Source: Phallusia mammillata
Lineage: Eukaryota; Chordata; Ascidiacea; Phlebobranchia; Ascidiidae
Assembly (NCBI GenBank): GCA_003260075.1
Contig: QLIY01000452.1
Span: forward strand, 59,095-123,094
Length of the DNA: 64,000 bases
Direction of reading: 5' to 3'
Both the position numbers and the translations under genes were made by a program. The notes beneath the pieces were generated by a model. The model saw only the letters and a list, made by a program, of their open reading frames with translations. It did no database searches and was not told where the DNA came from. Positions within the stretch are counted from its first letter, which is position 1. Each line of letters starts with the position of its first letter. Below, in pieces: positions 11,438 to 25,600 of the stretch.

Positions 11438-13907
11438 CATCATTTAAATGTTTAAAATAACCTTTTACCTTTTGGTGCCTATATGTTGTTGTTTTTTGTA
11501 ATTTTGTTTTGATGTCATCTTTAAATTAGTGCATTAATTCCAATTTTAATGCGTTTTCCAAAATGTCTTCAATTGCATTTGTAGTACTTTTGCTTTGTGT
11601 TGGTTGTAATACCTGTACGCGGGGGGGGGGAGCGTTTTCCAAAATGTCTTGCATTTGTAGTACTTTTGCTTTGTGTTGGTTGTAATACCTGTACGCGATT
11701 TTAAGTATCCATGTTTATAATGCTGTTACATTGGAATTGGTTGGACTTCATTGTGCTTTTACGAATTATATTGTACATTGCTCAATACCAGTTGTATTTA
11801 TTACATCAAACAAAAATGAAATCGCCAAACAGCAAATTTAAAAAAAGTTAAAACTTATTAGACCGAGCAGACTAATTAGAATTAAAACATGCAAATGGTC
11901 GTGTAAAAAATCGAAATAAAAATATTACCATGTAACCAACCTTTGGATTGAAAACAAGCATAAACGCGAGGTAGCGCTAGAGAGCTTTCAGCTGTCAAGA
12001 CAGGAATTTATTAGCAAATCACTTACTGCCTGAAACAACATTACAGGCGTTATGTGCCAGCAGCTGTAATTAAATAGGACAAGATTCAGGACCCTTGTTC
12101 TTTGCATAGCACAAGTTTAAACTGCATTTATTATCTTCTGTACCTTATTGTGAAACTACAGGTGGTTACACAACTTACGAGAAAAGTTGCCAGGTTTAAG
12201 ATAGTTCACTGAAGTAGTTTGCAAGAATAACAACTTGACAAATAAGTATAAATCTGTTGGAGTTGCTTAAATTTGGAATATAATTGTTAGGCTAACAAGC
12301 TAAATCAACAGCATCTTTTCAAGAGATGAGCTGAGTTAACAGTAGACGCATATGTCCATCTTCGCAGACATACATCATTCTTTTAAGCGTATTTGTTCAT
12401 ACAAACGTGGGCGGTTTATATTAAAGGCAACTGCCATATTTGAACAGCGTCTCTGGTCATTAAACAACAAGGCAAACAACACGCAATGACAGTTCAGTGT
12501 CAGTTAACTGTTACTGCTGAAGTCAATACTTCAAGGCATTCACACTTCTGCTTTAAGGGTTGTTAAGACATCAGTAATTTCTAACTGTTTGCATCCGCCC
12601 TGCAGGGGTGGTTGTAAAACAAAATAAAAAAATGTTGTTGGGGGGGGGGGCTGCTGAAGTCAATAATCCAAGGCATTCACACTCCTGCTTTAAGGGTTGT
12701 TAAGACATCAGCAATTTCTAACTGTTTGCATCCACCCTGCAGGGGTGGTTGTAAAACAAAATAAAAAAATGTTGTTTTACGAGTGCGTCACAATCGACAA
12801 TCAGTAACGATGTGTAGTCATTGTCGTTGAACAATTTAAGAAGAAAAGTAGGTCACGGATGTTTTGGTTTAAATTATGTGTCTAATGTAAAAGGACAGAG
12901 GAAGACAAACCTATTTAGCTGCAGCAGATGCTAATATTAGGCGGATACTTTCGCAATGTAGGTATTTAACGACTTGGCTTCGGGGCCTGTTTCAGGTTAC
13001 AAGATTTTACAGTTGTCTCCGATACATTTTGCATGCTTTAATTGTTGCTGGTCACGCCTGTTAAATAACTTACTGTTTGCAGATTTTATTAACGGTTTTA
13101 GAAAGCGAGGTATACGACCGTTGACACAGACAGCATTCATAAAAATTTCATAAAGTCGGGGGGGGGGAATGCTTTTATTGTTGCTGGTCACGCCTGTTAA
13201 AGAACTTACTGTTTGCAGATTTTATTAACGGTTTTAGAAAGCGACGTATACGACCGTTGACACAGACAGCATTCATAAAAATTTCATAAAGTCACGGCCA
13301 GAAATTTATAATGCATTACATTCTATATTATGTCATAAAAATATTGAGCCTTTCAGTTACAAAATTTCTGCATTACTTTCGTTTTTCAAACACGAAAACT
13401 TGAAAAACGGTTTTAGTTAGACATCTGTTCCCGCCAGTAACGAATTGTCCGTTTAAAACTTTTCTGTGTCGTAACAAAGGGGGGGGGGGCTTCAGTTACA
13501 AAATTTGTGCATTACTTTCGTTTTTCAAACACGAAAACTTGTAAAACGGTTTTAGTTAGACATCTGTTCTCGCCAGTAACGAATTGTCCGTTTAAAACTT
13601 TTCTGTGTCGTAACAAAGCCGCTTGTTTATTTTCTCCCTGTTCCAAAACACTTTACTTTGCTGGAACAAAGGCACACATATACGTTAGCGGCAGCGCAGA
13701 ACCGTGGTAGTGTAGTTTAACACAAGGTAATCTTAACACAAACCAGCCCAGGCGCCTTAGTAGTGTTATTATTAAAACCTTAAGCTAAAATGTTGTTTGG
13801 AATGCTGTGAATGTGGATACAAAGGCAATAAATCGCTTTTAGTTACTTTCAATTTTTGACAAAATTGCGTGTACTCCGTCCTAACATAGTTTGGTTTGTG
13901 ATATGTA

Positions 13908-14001
<94 letters not shown>
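13908..14001. other. 94-base G run (unresolved gap), fillable from an inverted copy
   Basis: The run interrupts sequence whose flanks reappear, reverse complemented, at about 17,452-17,624. In that copy the position of the run is occupied by about 82 bases of ordinary sequence. This argues that the G run represents missing sequence of estimated length. The poly-glycine frame across it is not a gene. Confidence 0.8.
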
Positions 14002-14006
<5 letters not shown>

Positions 14007-14210
14007 TAATCATATCTTACATCTTGTTGATGATTTCATTTACAGTTGAAGGGCAGACTATCAGTCACATTAAAATTTGAGGTCAAACTCGTAAAAAACA
14101 TTGTCTGAGACAGTGATGTGATGCTTTGGGCCCTGCGTCTGAAAATATCGACGCCACTCTGAAGAACTATCTTTTGTTGGACAAAAAGCTATCAGTCGCC
14201 ATCACAAACT

Positions 14211-17200
14211 ATGCGTCTACGGAGCTTTGTCATCGGTTTTCATGTTCTTCTGTTTGTTCGCCGTTCAGGTAAGCACCATACGGAGCAGTGACCGTTATCT
14301 GTCCCCGAAATCGCTCGCCCATTCAGCTTTTCGGATGTCACACTGTGATAACACTATTATTAATTCTACGCCTACTGAACAAAATCAACGGGGGGGGGGC
14401 CGGAGCTTTATCATCGGTTTTCATGTTCTTCTGTTTGTTCACCGTTCAGGTAAGCACCATGCGGCGCAGTGACCGTTATCTGTCCCCGAAATCGCTCGCC
14501 CATTCAGCTTTCAGATGTCATACTGTGATAACACTATTATTAATTCTACGCCTACTGAACAAAATCAACAGAGTTTCTGTGTTGTGGTCCTATAGGCGCC
14601 TAATATGCACCCAAAACCCCGCCGATTTGGCTTTCTTTGTACAGCCACCCACGGCCTCCTTAACTGATACTTAAGTAGAAGGCGCTGGCATCTGTTTGAC
14701 CACAATTTCACCCCTCCAATGCAAACATTGAGATTCCTAGTTTTGTGACATTAGAGTTAGAAGACGAACTATCCGTGCGTTTTACAAGTGAAAAGTGGCT
14801 TCTACCATTCATTTCGAGCATTTTTTGTCTAATTGTTGATAACATTTGGGTAACACTCCACCATTATACTGCACTTTGCGCTGTTTACTGTAAATATTAC
14901 GATAATGTTGACTTCAAAAATAGATAATGTTGTAATCAGCGTTTGGTAATGTTTGACAAAATTGACGTGTTTTTGATGTTGTTCCTAAATTATATTTGGC
15001 TTTAATTGTGGGGGGGGGGGATCAAAAATAGATAATGTTGTATTTAGCGTTTGGTAATGTTTGACAAAAATGACGTGTTTTTGATGTTGTTCCTAAATTA
15101 TATTTGGCTTTAATTGTGTACATTTCATCATGATTGTGTGTAAAAATGCCGTGTAGCCGCAAATATATAATTATAAGTTAGTCATCAGCTTCAACACTGT
15201 TCGATCTTGCAAAAAAATCGCAAACCATCTTAAAAAATGTTTTTTACCTTGCTTTTTTTACCATGTTTTTTACTATAACATTTACTAAGCAGAACATACT
15301 AGACAAACATTTTGTTTCTGCTTCCAAATAGCAACAAGAAACGCATTTTTTAGAGCAAAATGCAAAAATATGCTGCAGAATTTGATCATGCAAATTAATG
15401 AATTAATTAAAAACTCGGATGCATTGCATGATTAGAAAGGGCGCATTGCCTTCTTTTGATAATCATGAAAATCAAATTATTAAACTAATAAATAAATAAA
15501 GTAAGCCAGCCCTATTAACTATATGTATATGTATATATTAGTTCTTATTTCGTATTACTATCCTTCTCATGCAAAAGTTGTTTCTTTCTCTTTCTCTCTA
15601 TATACAAAAAGTAGTCATAGAAGGTGGGGTTACGAGACATTTATGGCGCATCCAACACAGTATGTTAAAAAGTTGGCGAATGGTATGTAGAAGGTTGGCC
15701 ACCCCTGATGTAGACTAAATGAGTAAGTAAGCTAGTGGCTACGTCTACCTTGGTAAAAACATGACCTAGAGGCCCATGCTTTGATCACGATTTTGAAAAT
15801 ATTTGTTTTGAATATCTTTTACTTTGAAGTGAGATTGACATTTAAAAAACAAAGTTTGACGTTTTCCGTTTACAACGTCTTCTAGTTTCTGATCGACCAG
15901 AAATAAAAGTGACGACATCAAAACCATTTACGGCTTTGGCTGATGACCTCGCAGTGACAGTAACCGGAGCCAGTGAGGGTTCGGTTGTTGTTCTGCAATA
16001 TGAATACGACACCTTTCCTCTTACAGCGCAAATTATTACACGAAGTGGACAGGTTGGTAACTTAACATGTGTATTGAAGTGTATGTGGGTTATTTATTAG
16101 ACACAATGTGTACGGTATCTGTTTGTAGACGCATCAGGGGTGAATTCCTTATGTCGGCAAATGTGGTATTTATTATCACTTTATTGGTGAAGTGACAGAA
16201 GTAGGACATGGTATATTTTGGGTCACTCGTGTAAATTTAATACAATATAGCATTATCAATTTACTAGTCAGAAATGCCTTTTGTTTACATGGTTAAAATC
16301 GATTCGTGGTTTCTTTTTCCAAAAAGTTGTGAACAATGCTTAGTGTAAGTAAAAAGGCAATACTATTTCCAAACAAACCATCAAGCTTTAAATATTTTAT
16401 TGAAATTGTCGAAACTACATTTGAAACCAGATAATACGGAATCCAACTGATATAATCCATCTTTTAAACATGCATAACGATTACCTAACTTTGTTTCGGC
16501 AGAAAACGGTCGCCTTGGCCTTTGACTGCGGATATTTTTGGAGACTAGGGGGGTACAGAGTCACGCTGACTAATTCATCGGGTAAGTTCAACATACTGTA
16601 GACGGGAGAATAGACCAAGATTTGTCAGTTGATTGTGAATTGTCCCCTGTAGCGTACACGACGCGTCAATAGCTAGAATAATGATTTCATACAATCACGC
16701 TTTTTTGAGTCTTGTTGAAATAGATTTTTGCAGTAACAATATGAAAAGCTTTTGAGTAAATTTGTAATGACTTTTTTGTGGCAATACTAATAATAAGGTA
16801 CATTTTCAAAATAAACAATGAATAAACTTGTCTTATTGACAGGATACTACCAAAAAAACATTACATCGTCGAAATGGAATACATATGGCAAATTATTGGC
16901 CTAATAAGTTCCATGCTAAACGCATACTGTAGTGCTGTGTACTCTAAACGTATACCTTTGAGCTGGAAACTAAATAACTGCGACAGTAAATTACGCAAAG
17001 GGGGGGGGGCATCGACGAAATGGAATACATATGGCAAATTATTGGCCTAATAAGTTCCAAGCTAAACGCATACTGTAGTGCAGTGTACTCTAAACGCATA
17101 CCTTTGAGCTGGAAACTAAATAACTGCGACAGTAAATTACGCAAATCTGGCAATAAATTGAATCTAGCAAAACATTTTATTTATAGGTGCAGTGAACATT

Positions 17201-20200
17201 TTTTATCCGAAAATAGAAAGCGTATAAATTGCGTATTTACCCTCTTCGTTTGAAAATACCCTCTAATGGTGCAGAGTGTGTATTCACCTTGGCGCTTATC
17301 AGCATTGGGCGGTCACAGTTCGTGTGCTATCTTGGTTATTGATCAACCATCGCATTTGCTAATTATATACCATGGAACCTTAGGCCTCGCTTGGGCCTCT
17401 CGCAGAGCGTATATCATTACACAGGGTCCATTTTCTCGACTGGGGGGGGGGACTTCAACTGCAAATGAAATCATCAACAAGATGTAAGATATGATAAGTG
17501 TTCGGACACGTTCTTCCACTTGAACATCCAACGACATAACACTTCTTAAATCAGTCCTTACATTCTCATAAACTGGTTACATATCACAAACCAAACTATG
17601 TTAGGACGGAGTACACGCAATTTTGGGGGGGGGGGTAGGCTGTATGCATTGCCTGGTTTTAAGTGAAATTGTATGGGTAGCCAGTGCTGGGCCTGGCTAT
17701 ATTGGTATAATTTAAGGATTCTTATTCAAGAGTGCACTTGAAATGTGGTTTGGGCTTGCGAAATCAAATTAAAGCCACATCGTGAGTTAATGGCTTCGCA
17801 AACACGCTATTGAAATATAATGCAAATAAACTTAATGCCATATCCATTATTCAATATGTTTTTTCAACGTGCGAAAATGTATATAACCGCACAAATTTCG
17901 TACAGTGTTAAGTTTCTCTTTTGTAATAAATATCATTTTAAAATTTACGTCACAGATATTTCAAGTTGGGGGGGGGGCCCAAAATTGAAAAGTAACTAAA
18001 ACCCGATTTATTGCCTTTGTATCCACATTCACAGCATTCCAAACAACATTTGGGGGGGGGGGTGTTAAATTTCTCGTTTGTAATAAATATCATTTTAAAA
18101 TTTACGTCACAGATATTTCAAGTTACGTCACAATGGTCAACGCCACAGCAACGAGGTATCCAAGCATCGAACTAAAATTAAAAAGCTTCCACAAGGTTCA
18201 AACCACAGACGTTCAGGTATGTTCAGGGGGGGGGGTCACAGCAACGAGGTATCCAAGCATCGAACTAAACTTAAAAAGCTTCCACAAGGTTCAAACCACA
18301 GACGTTCAGGTATGTTCAATCACTTTATTGTCGAATGTTAATGTCAAAACCGATTTACTGATCTACTGGTACTGTTCGTACTTTTCCAGTCTACATGATT
18401 GTGAAAAATTGCAGCCTTTTGTATTTATTTTGGAATAACTTATATTAACAGGCAACTGTCGTCACTTCTGGTCACATATGTCAGTCGACAATCGTGGGTC
18501 AATACAAAACTCAGCTTGTGATGACCAACCACAACACAGCAGGTACAAGCGCAATTTTGTCTTTACATAATATCTGATATTAACCCAGTTGGTACTCGCT
18601 TAAGATAACGACTGTTTTTGTTGTGGTTTACTGTTTACTGTACACGTAATGCCACAATACATATATGAAAGCGGTTAATTAATTGTTGTATAATCAAACC
18701 TAAATATACAATTGAAAATGAAAAACTATAAACAAAAAAGGGAATATTTGTTTGTATATTCCTTTTTGTTCATATTTTTGTTGTTGGATCCACTTATATT
18801 ATTCTTTGTACCAATTTGCAAACTGCATCCAACCGTTTGTAATTCGACTAAACTATGTTGTGTTTAATCGAATGTTCATTAGGGTTGTTTGTTTGTGTCT
18901 GTGCTTTTCTGTACCTTCTACATTTAAGTCAAATCTAAATTCTATGCATTGTTGCAGATTCTACAGTCCTGGAATCCAGTTTCCCGCCCAAATCTTCCAT
19001 ATTTACTTGCCAAACTTTCTCTCGTCCGGGTCACTACAGTGTTTCACTGGTCATCAGCAACAAGAATGAGACCGTAAAAGTGGCTGAAAGTGGAATTATG
19101 GGGGGGGGGGCGGTCACATCTGTCAGTCGACAATCTTAGGTCAATACAAAACTCAGCTTGTGATGACCAACCACAACACAACAGGTACAACTACAATTTT
19201 GTGTTTGTTTTTTGTCTTTGTACAATTAACTTTCTGGTTGTAGTTGTCTAGTTTTCTAAACTTGCCAAAAACGACTGTTTTGGTTGTGTTGTACTGTACA
19301 TACAACACGTATAATATGACAATATATATCCAAAGCGGATAGCTAATTGTTATACACATGTTAAACCCAACAATTGGTTAAGTCCAAAACGGCACACAGC
19401 AGTCAATAATAGTTCGTACGTAATTATTCATTTTTGTTTATATTTTACTGTTGCTATATATCCACTTATTATTCTTTGCGCAAGTTTGCGACCTGCATGC
19501 AACCGTTTGTAATTCGACTAAACTATTTTGCGTTTAATCGAATGTTCATTAGGGTTGCCACATGTTTTTGTGTCTGTGTTTTCCTGTACTTTTTACAAAT
19601 ATTTTGATAAATTCCCATGCATTGTTACAGATTCTACAGTCCTGGAATCCAGTTTACCGCCCAAATCTTCCATATTTACTTGCCAGACTTTCTCTCGTCC
19701 GGGTCACTACAGTGTTTCACTGGTTATCAGCAACAAGAATGAGACCGTAAAAGTGGCTGAAAGTGGAATTATGAAAGTTGATTGGAGTACAGAATACGAT
19801 TTAGAACTGGAAAAAAATCAAATTGATTGCACCGATGAAAAAGGTAAAAAGTTACAGAACTTCCCATATAATATACAGCAGGGGTCGGCAACCCCTGGTA
19901 CGCGTGCCAAGGTTGGTACGCTAGGTGGTTTTTCATGGCACGCCAAACCGATTTGCGTGTTAATATTGAAGTAACAATTTAATCTGTTACACTGCTGCTT
20001 GTTTACAGTTTTTTCTCATGACATTGTCTTAAAATTCAGCCTTACATGCACAAAATACTCTGCTTTCTCTTTATTATTGATATATGCTGGCACGAACCAC
20101 TATTATTTAGAAAAAGGTTGGCACGCGAGGTCATTGATACATGGAAACAGCAAGTAAATTGGCACGCGTTGCCTAAAAGGTTGCCGACCCCTGATATACA

Positions 20201-22522
20201 GGTTTCGGAACACTAGACTTGAAAAAAGTGATGATATCTCAACATTGTTGTTACTTTGAAAGGCCACAACAGCTTACACTGGGGGGTATAGTGGACTTGG
20301 TTCAAAAAACTCAGAATCCACTAACTTTGAGTAAACCTACTCCAACTCTTAACTAAAACAAAGCCTTTGTTTCGCTCCTGCATAATTTATTCCTGCTATT
20401 CAATAAATTTGCGAAGGTTGGAGTCACTTAAACATCGCTATACTTCGACTCTACAAAGTTAAAAAAACGACTCCGACTCCACCTTACAAAGTGCGATTCC
20501 ACAACCCTAGCTATTACATCGCATTTTTTAAATGTTTTCCAACATGTTCAGCCCATCACCTACTGTAAGTTGCTTGATTCGATAAACGCCTGTATAATAT
20601 GACTAGTGTATGTGATTTCTGTATAAGTTTGTCGTGATTGCTGGTCTGCATAAGGCAGTGTTTCTTAACCTTTTTTTGCGCTCGTACCCTTTGAGGTTTC
20701 ATAAAATTTTCTCGTACCCCCTGTCTACAATGGCCGACGGATGTAAATAGAATTGTAATAATAGGAATTAAACTTAGTGTATTTATAACTTGGGTGTTGA
20801 ATGCATGCATGAAAACAGTATTGTAAGTAGGACAAAACTAACCCGTTCTAGATATATAACAAAGTAACTTGTTACGCATGCTTCACAAATATGCCTAAAT
20901 AGCATAAAATTTCACCCTGCATGTCGTACTCCTTGCTTTGATGCTTCGTACCCCCAAGGGGTACACGTACCCCTGGTTAAGAACCACTGGCATAAGGGAT
21001 TCAGGGTTGATTCCGGTAATGATTAGTTTTTCATAGTAGTTTACATTTCAATGCTTTTCTACTTTTGCTGTTNTGCTTCGTACCCCCAAGGGGTACACGT
21101 ACCCCTGGTTAAGAACCACTGGCATAAGGGATTCAGGGTTGATTCCGGTAATGATTAGTTTTTCATCGTAGTTTACATTTCAATGCTTTTCTACTTTTGC
21201 TGTTGTTTTAGACCAAGCCATTGAAGTAAGGATTCGACGTCCGGCGTGTATTCGGGAACAAGATGCGATTATTGCTGTCGCTCCACTGGATAACGGAACT
21301 GAAATGTTTTTAGCCAGAAGGCGGATCGGACGAAAAGGTAAAAAAACGTCTTCAGTCAGTTACTTTAAAAACTGTTTTTCAAGTTGGTTTTACAACCGTA
21401 TTGTTAAAAGTCGTAAAAGTATTTGTTTTACCTGTCCAAGTGCTGGTATTTTTTCTAGTGTTTGTAAAAGATTGTGAATTAAAAGAGGGTTTAACACATC
21501 GACTTACAGTGTAAATTAAAGTGTAAAAAGCGATCATAAAATCCGCGTTAATCCAATAACCGTTGTTTGATAAAATTTACTCTAGAGGTTTTTTACTCCT
21601 CGAGATAAGAATTAAACGAGTATTTAGTGTCAAGGTTTACTAGTATTTGCGACTGTTATTCCACTTTGTGTGGATTTCTCCCTACTCTTATGCAGTTGAC
21701 AACAAATTTTCCGCTGATTATGCGTTAACATTTTTATAGATCAGGTCACGTTTTCCTGTCGCTCGCTGCTCCAACGCGCCAACACATCAGGCGTGTGTTT
21801 TCATTACCTCTCATCCGGTGTGATCACCAAGACTGCTTGCCGTCCGATGAGAGGAAGCTCCACGACTGGTTTGTACTTGTAAAAAACAAAAAAAAATGAG
21901 TCTTTAAAAGTTGGATAAACAACAACTTATTAATAACGTCATTGCGACTGAGTGACGTCATTGAGTACTATGCATGACGTCACAAAGCGATAAAGTATTT
22001 CCAAAAACTAAATCATTCTTATTTTTAGGTCACATTTTGAACTTATCGTTGTGTGAAGATTTAAATGCTTGTACCTGTACATGATACGTTAATGTTGTGG
22101 CAGCGTTTAACATTAACGGAGCCTGGAGCCGGTGGAGCGATTGGTCGAAGTGCCAGCGACCCTGTCCACATGCGATGTGGAAACGAATGCGAAGTTGTGA
22201 CAATCCTGAACCATTTGGATCCGGTCGCATTTGCGATGGAAACGGATCAAGTACTGGATATGGAGGTAACTTGTCAACAATTTTCCGCCAAATATAGAAA
22301 ATTCTATTTCAAAAAACTTCGCACTTAACAAAGAAATTGTTTTGTCAACAAAGAAAACACTAAACACTATTAAAATCCTCAAAAAAAACTTAAAAAAATC
22401 AATATTTTAAACCTTGGCGTATAGCTTTTTCCTGATTTCTGAAATGAACACAAGGTCGCAATTAAATAGTACAGAAAGGCCGATGTTAAGTGGAGAAATT
22501 CCATGTCACAACATAAAACAAT

Positions 22523-22621
<99 letters not shown>

Positions 22622-25600
22622 GACAACACGACCGCCACTGTATGTACTTGCGGTTGCTTTGTACATGCGGAAAACTCGGAATTCTCCTTTGCATCTCCGC
22701 TATCAGGCCAATGCAGCGGCCACAAAGAAATAGTAAGTTCTGCTTCTAGCGATCGCGAAGTCTTCCTTTTTTATGAGCCAGTTTTTAAGCAAAGCGATGA
22801 CGTAGTTGACCCTAAATTAACTTTGGCAAAGACCAAGCTGAAAATAAAACAGAATTACAATTGAGTTAAACAAAATTAATTGAAATATCCTACAGTTTGA
22901 AACATGTTATTTGTTGCCATGAAAGTTGCAACAGTGCTATGACGCCAGAAACCCACGACGTCATAAAGATAAGTTTATTTTTGACAACCTGTTGATTTTA
23001 GGTTTGGAACGTTTTTACGTCACCTGATCACGTGATCCGGTTCCGCGTCACCGACTTTCAAACCTTCTATGGTGAAGCGGTGACGATTTCCGAAGCTCGA
23101 GGAACTGTGACTGTTTCATTTGTAAACCAAACCATAACGACAGATTCCCACCTAGCAACTGTAAGATACCTACTCACCCCAGAAGCCACTTCCATCGATT
23201 CCTGTGGGTTTGTCTTGTCCTATAAGAGCGTAGGTAAGCAGTGCTGCTACTTTTTACTGCGTGGCTGTTTATCGTGGTATTCTCACATAGCAGTGAAGTT
23301 ACGGATATTCTGCGAAGTCTAGATTTTGCTTGGAATGAAACATGTTTTTTTGTAAACGTTACAACCGGGGCAGTTAAAAAGTCGAGTTGACTTTTTCTCA
23401 TCACGACAGAAGTTCACTTTTTAGTTAATAGGGTTTGGATTAAAGACCAATGTTAGAAAATGGAAACAGACTCGCGTAATCTACGGCGCTTAAAGTTGGA
23501 GCTAGAACGCTATTGAGTTTAAGTCACAGAATTAATAACAGGCAACACGTTTCTCAAAAATCTGCATGCTTTAGGGGCATAAATCGTAAATTACTACGTT
23601 TATATACCAAACTGTATTTTGTTTTTTGTTAAATGTAATCAGCCTTTGGAAATAATTGTGTGTTACAACGTGTGTGGTCAACGTTACCTTACCGCAAAGC
23701 TGCAAGACATTTTGTGGTTTGTTATATTGGCTGTACTTAACGAACTTAATGTGGTATTGTCATCGAAATGCATGCAACACGTTAAGTGCTTTGGCCTCTG
23801 ACGCCCATGCCTTTTAAGGCTTGTTTAAAGTTATACGTTTTTGATTTAATTCTGATACTTTTTGAACGTGGTTTACACAACTTTGTTTGTTCGCGTCTTT
23901 TTTGTTGGCAATGTAACAAAAATTCAAAACGAGCGTTTATTGTTTTTCGTATGTGTGCATAACCAATTATTTGAAAACTATTGTGTCAGTGTTAACTATT
24001 CATAGGTGGCAACAATTTTAAAAAGTAACCTTACAATTTTTTAGGAGGTAAAAATTTATTTTTTTGTTTGTAATTATTCCTAATGTTTTATTCCCAAAAT
24101 GTTTCATTTTTGTATTTTTTTTTCAGCACGGTCGAGTTTGCTGACATATCCAATCATTGCAAATCAGGATGTAACAACCGCACCCCTACCCCAACCTCAA
24201 GACGAAACCTGGTCCAATTCGATTGTGAAAAACCCTGTGCTCGTTAGCGCCATCGGTGGTTGCGTGGTGATTATCTTCATTCTATGTTTCGTCATCGCAC
24301 GCTACCGGTGCAAACGTTATAAAGGTACGTCGTTGTGTTGGGCTAATTTACACCACAATAAGTGTTTGTGTAAAATTAAATGTATGGAGCCCTTACATGA
24401 AAATTAATCTGGAGAAAGTGCATATTGTTTTCACGCATAAAGCCCCAGGCCAACATAACAAAGTTGTTGAACGAAAGGTTACCTTTTGTGGCCACTGGTC
24501 AATGTGAAAAATGTGAGCTTTGAAACGTTGTCATGTACGCCTGCATTTCGTCCTAAAACACCAATGTTTAAACTTTAAAATAGCGTATTTTTCGCGACAT
24601 ACTTGGAACTACTAGAGTGCCCAGGCACGCAGTTTAATAATCACTAGCGTAGCAGGTCAAGACATTAACTTATTTATGTGTGTGTGTAAGTTTGCCAGTA
24701 AGAAAAGAGTGCCAGTTTGCCTACGTATGGAACGTTTTGCCAACACTAACTACATGAACCTTGTTTGAAAACCAGCTTTGAAAACGCATCTTATGCTCAG
24801 TTGTGTGCTGTCAGGTTTAAGAGGCTGGCTACATTTCGTCTATCACCACACAAAAGTTATTTCTAGCCATGGCCGATCTCCTTCTATTTGTTGTTGCGTT
24901 AGATGTGGTATTTGTCAAGTGTTTATCGGCGAAGTCGCGTCTGACAAGCGACGTCGATACTTTCATGTGGTTGATAACAATTTACTTTGAACTTATATAG
25001 CTGTACGGTGTCTGATAATTTGCCGATTTTACTCGCAACATTTCAATGAGCTACTCAAATTGTTACACTTTTTTTATTGGTGAAATAACCTCTCGACGAC
25101 GTCCCATACGAGCCGCCTTCATCAGGAATGTTATATTGTTCAACACAACTTCGGTTTATTTAAACAGTCATAAAGCAAGTTAAATAAATCTTTCGTGCCT
25201 GGTTAATTCACACATTACAATAGGATTGTTGCAACAGTCAATGTTGACTTGACCGAGTAAGTTTACGTTGTGTTGCCTATTTTGCAGAAAGTCGTTCTCG
25301 AAAACTCGTCGTCTCCACCAAGTGTCGACTCACTACGCCACCAGACGGAAAAAGTTGCAGCAACATTGACACTGAGTCAGGTATCATACACCGTTTCAAA
25401 AAGAAATTTTCAAACGACAAAACAACCTTAATTTACGCAAAGCAGCATCTGCGAGAAAGACCAAACAAGTGCTTGTTATACATAACATTCCAAAAATTAT
25501 TAAAACATATAAACAGTATTGTACTAATAAATTCGAATCTTAACCAATTGTACTTAATTTTGTTGAAGCAAAAGCAGATACGCAGAAATTTTACAAGCAA

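Larger units (their letters stand above)
11171..14210. other. Intergenic interval with several haplotype duplications
   Basis: I see no coding exon. Short segments are repeated across G runs: about 11,555-11,620 and 11,631-11,697 (run 11,621-11,630); about 12,520-12,640 and 12,651-12,775 (12,640-12,650); about 13,035-13,157 and 13,166-13,293 (13,158-13,165); about 13,352-13,478 and 13,490-13,617 (13,479-13,489). A 94-G run occupies 13,908-14,001. The last 200 bases are the probable 5' untranslated region of the THSD1-like gene. Confidence 0.6.
83..19110. other. Set of short G runs marking joined haplotype fragments
   Basis: Short G runs: 83-92, 4983-4992, 5301-5314, 6694-6703, 7071-7081, 7885-7894, 8142-8151, 11621-11630, 12640-12650, 13158-13165, 13479-13489, 14390-14399, 15010-15020, 17000-17009, 17442-17451, 17625-17635, 17968-17977, 18052-18062, 18226-18235 and 19100-19110. 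Most are 10 bases, some 11 where an adjoining true G adds one. They separate near-identical copies. They are best read as minimum-size scaffold gaps written as G. Confidence 0.8.

Noticed and set aside
13856-14080. Poly-glycine protein
   Set aside because: The glycine tract is the translation of a 94-G gap-like run; flanks are not coding and the inverted copy has ordinary sequence there.
15660-15715. hAT right end (GGTTGGCCACCCCTG)
   Set aside because: The left partner and target duplication could not be found; possibly a decayed fragment.
22379-22749. Poly-proline and poly-glycine proteins on both strands
   Set aside because: They arise from the 96-C run inside intron 9 of the THSD1-like gene.
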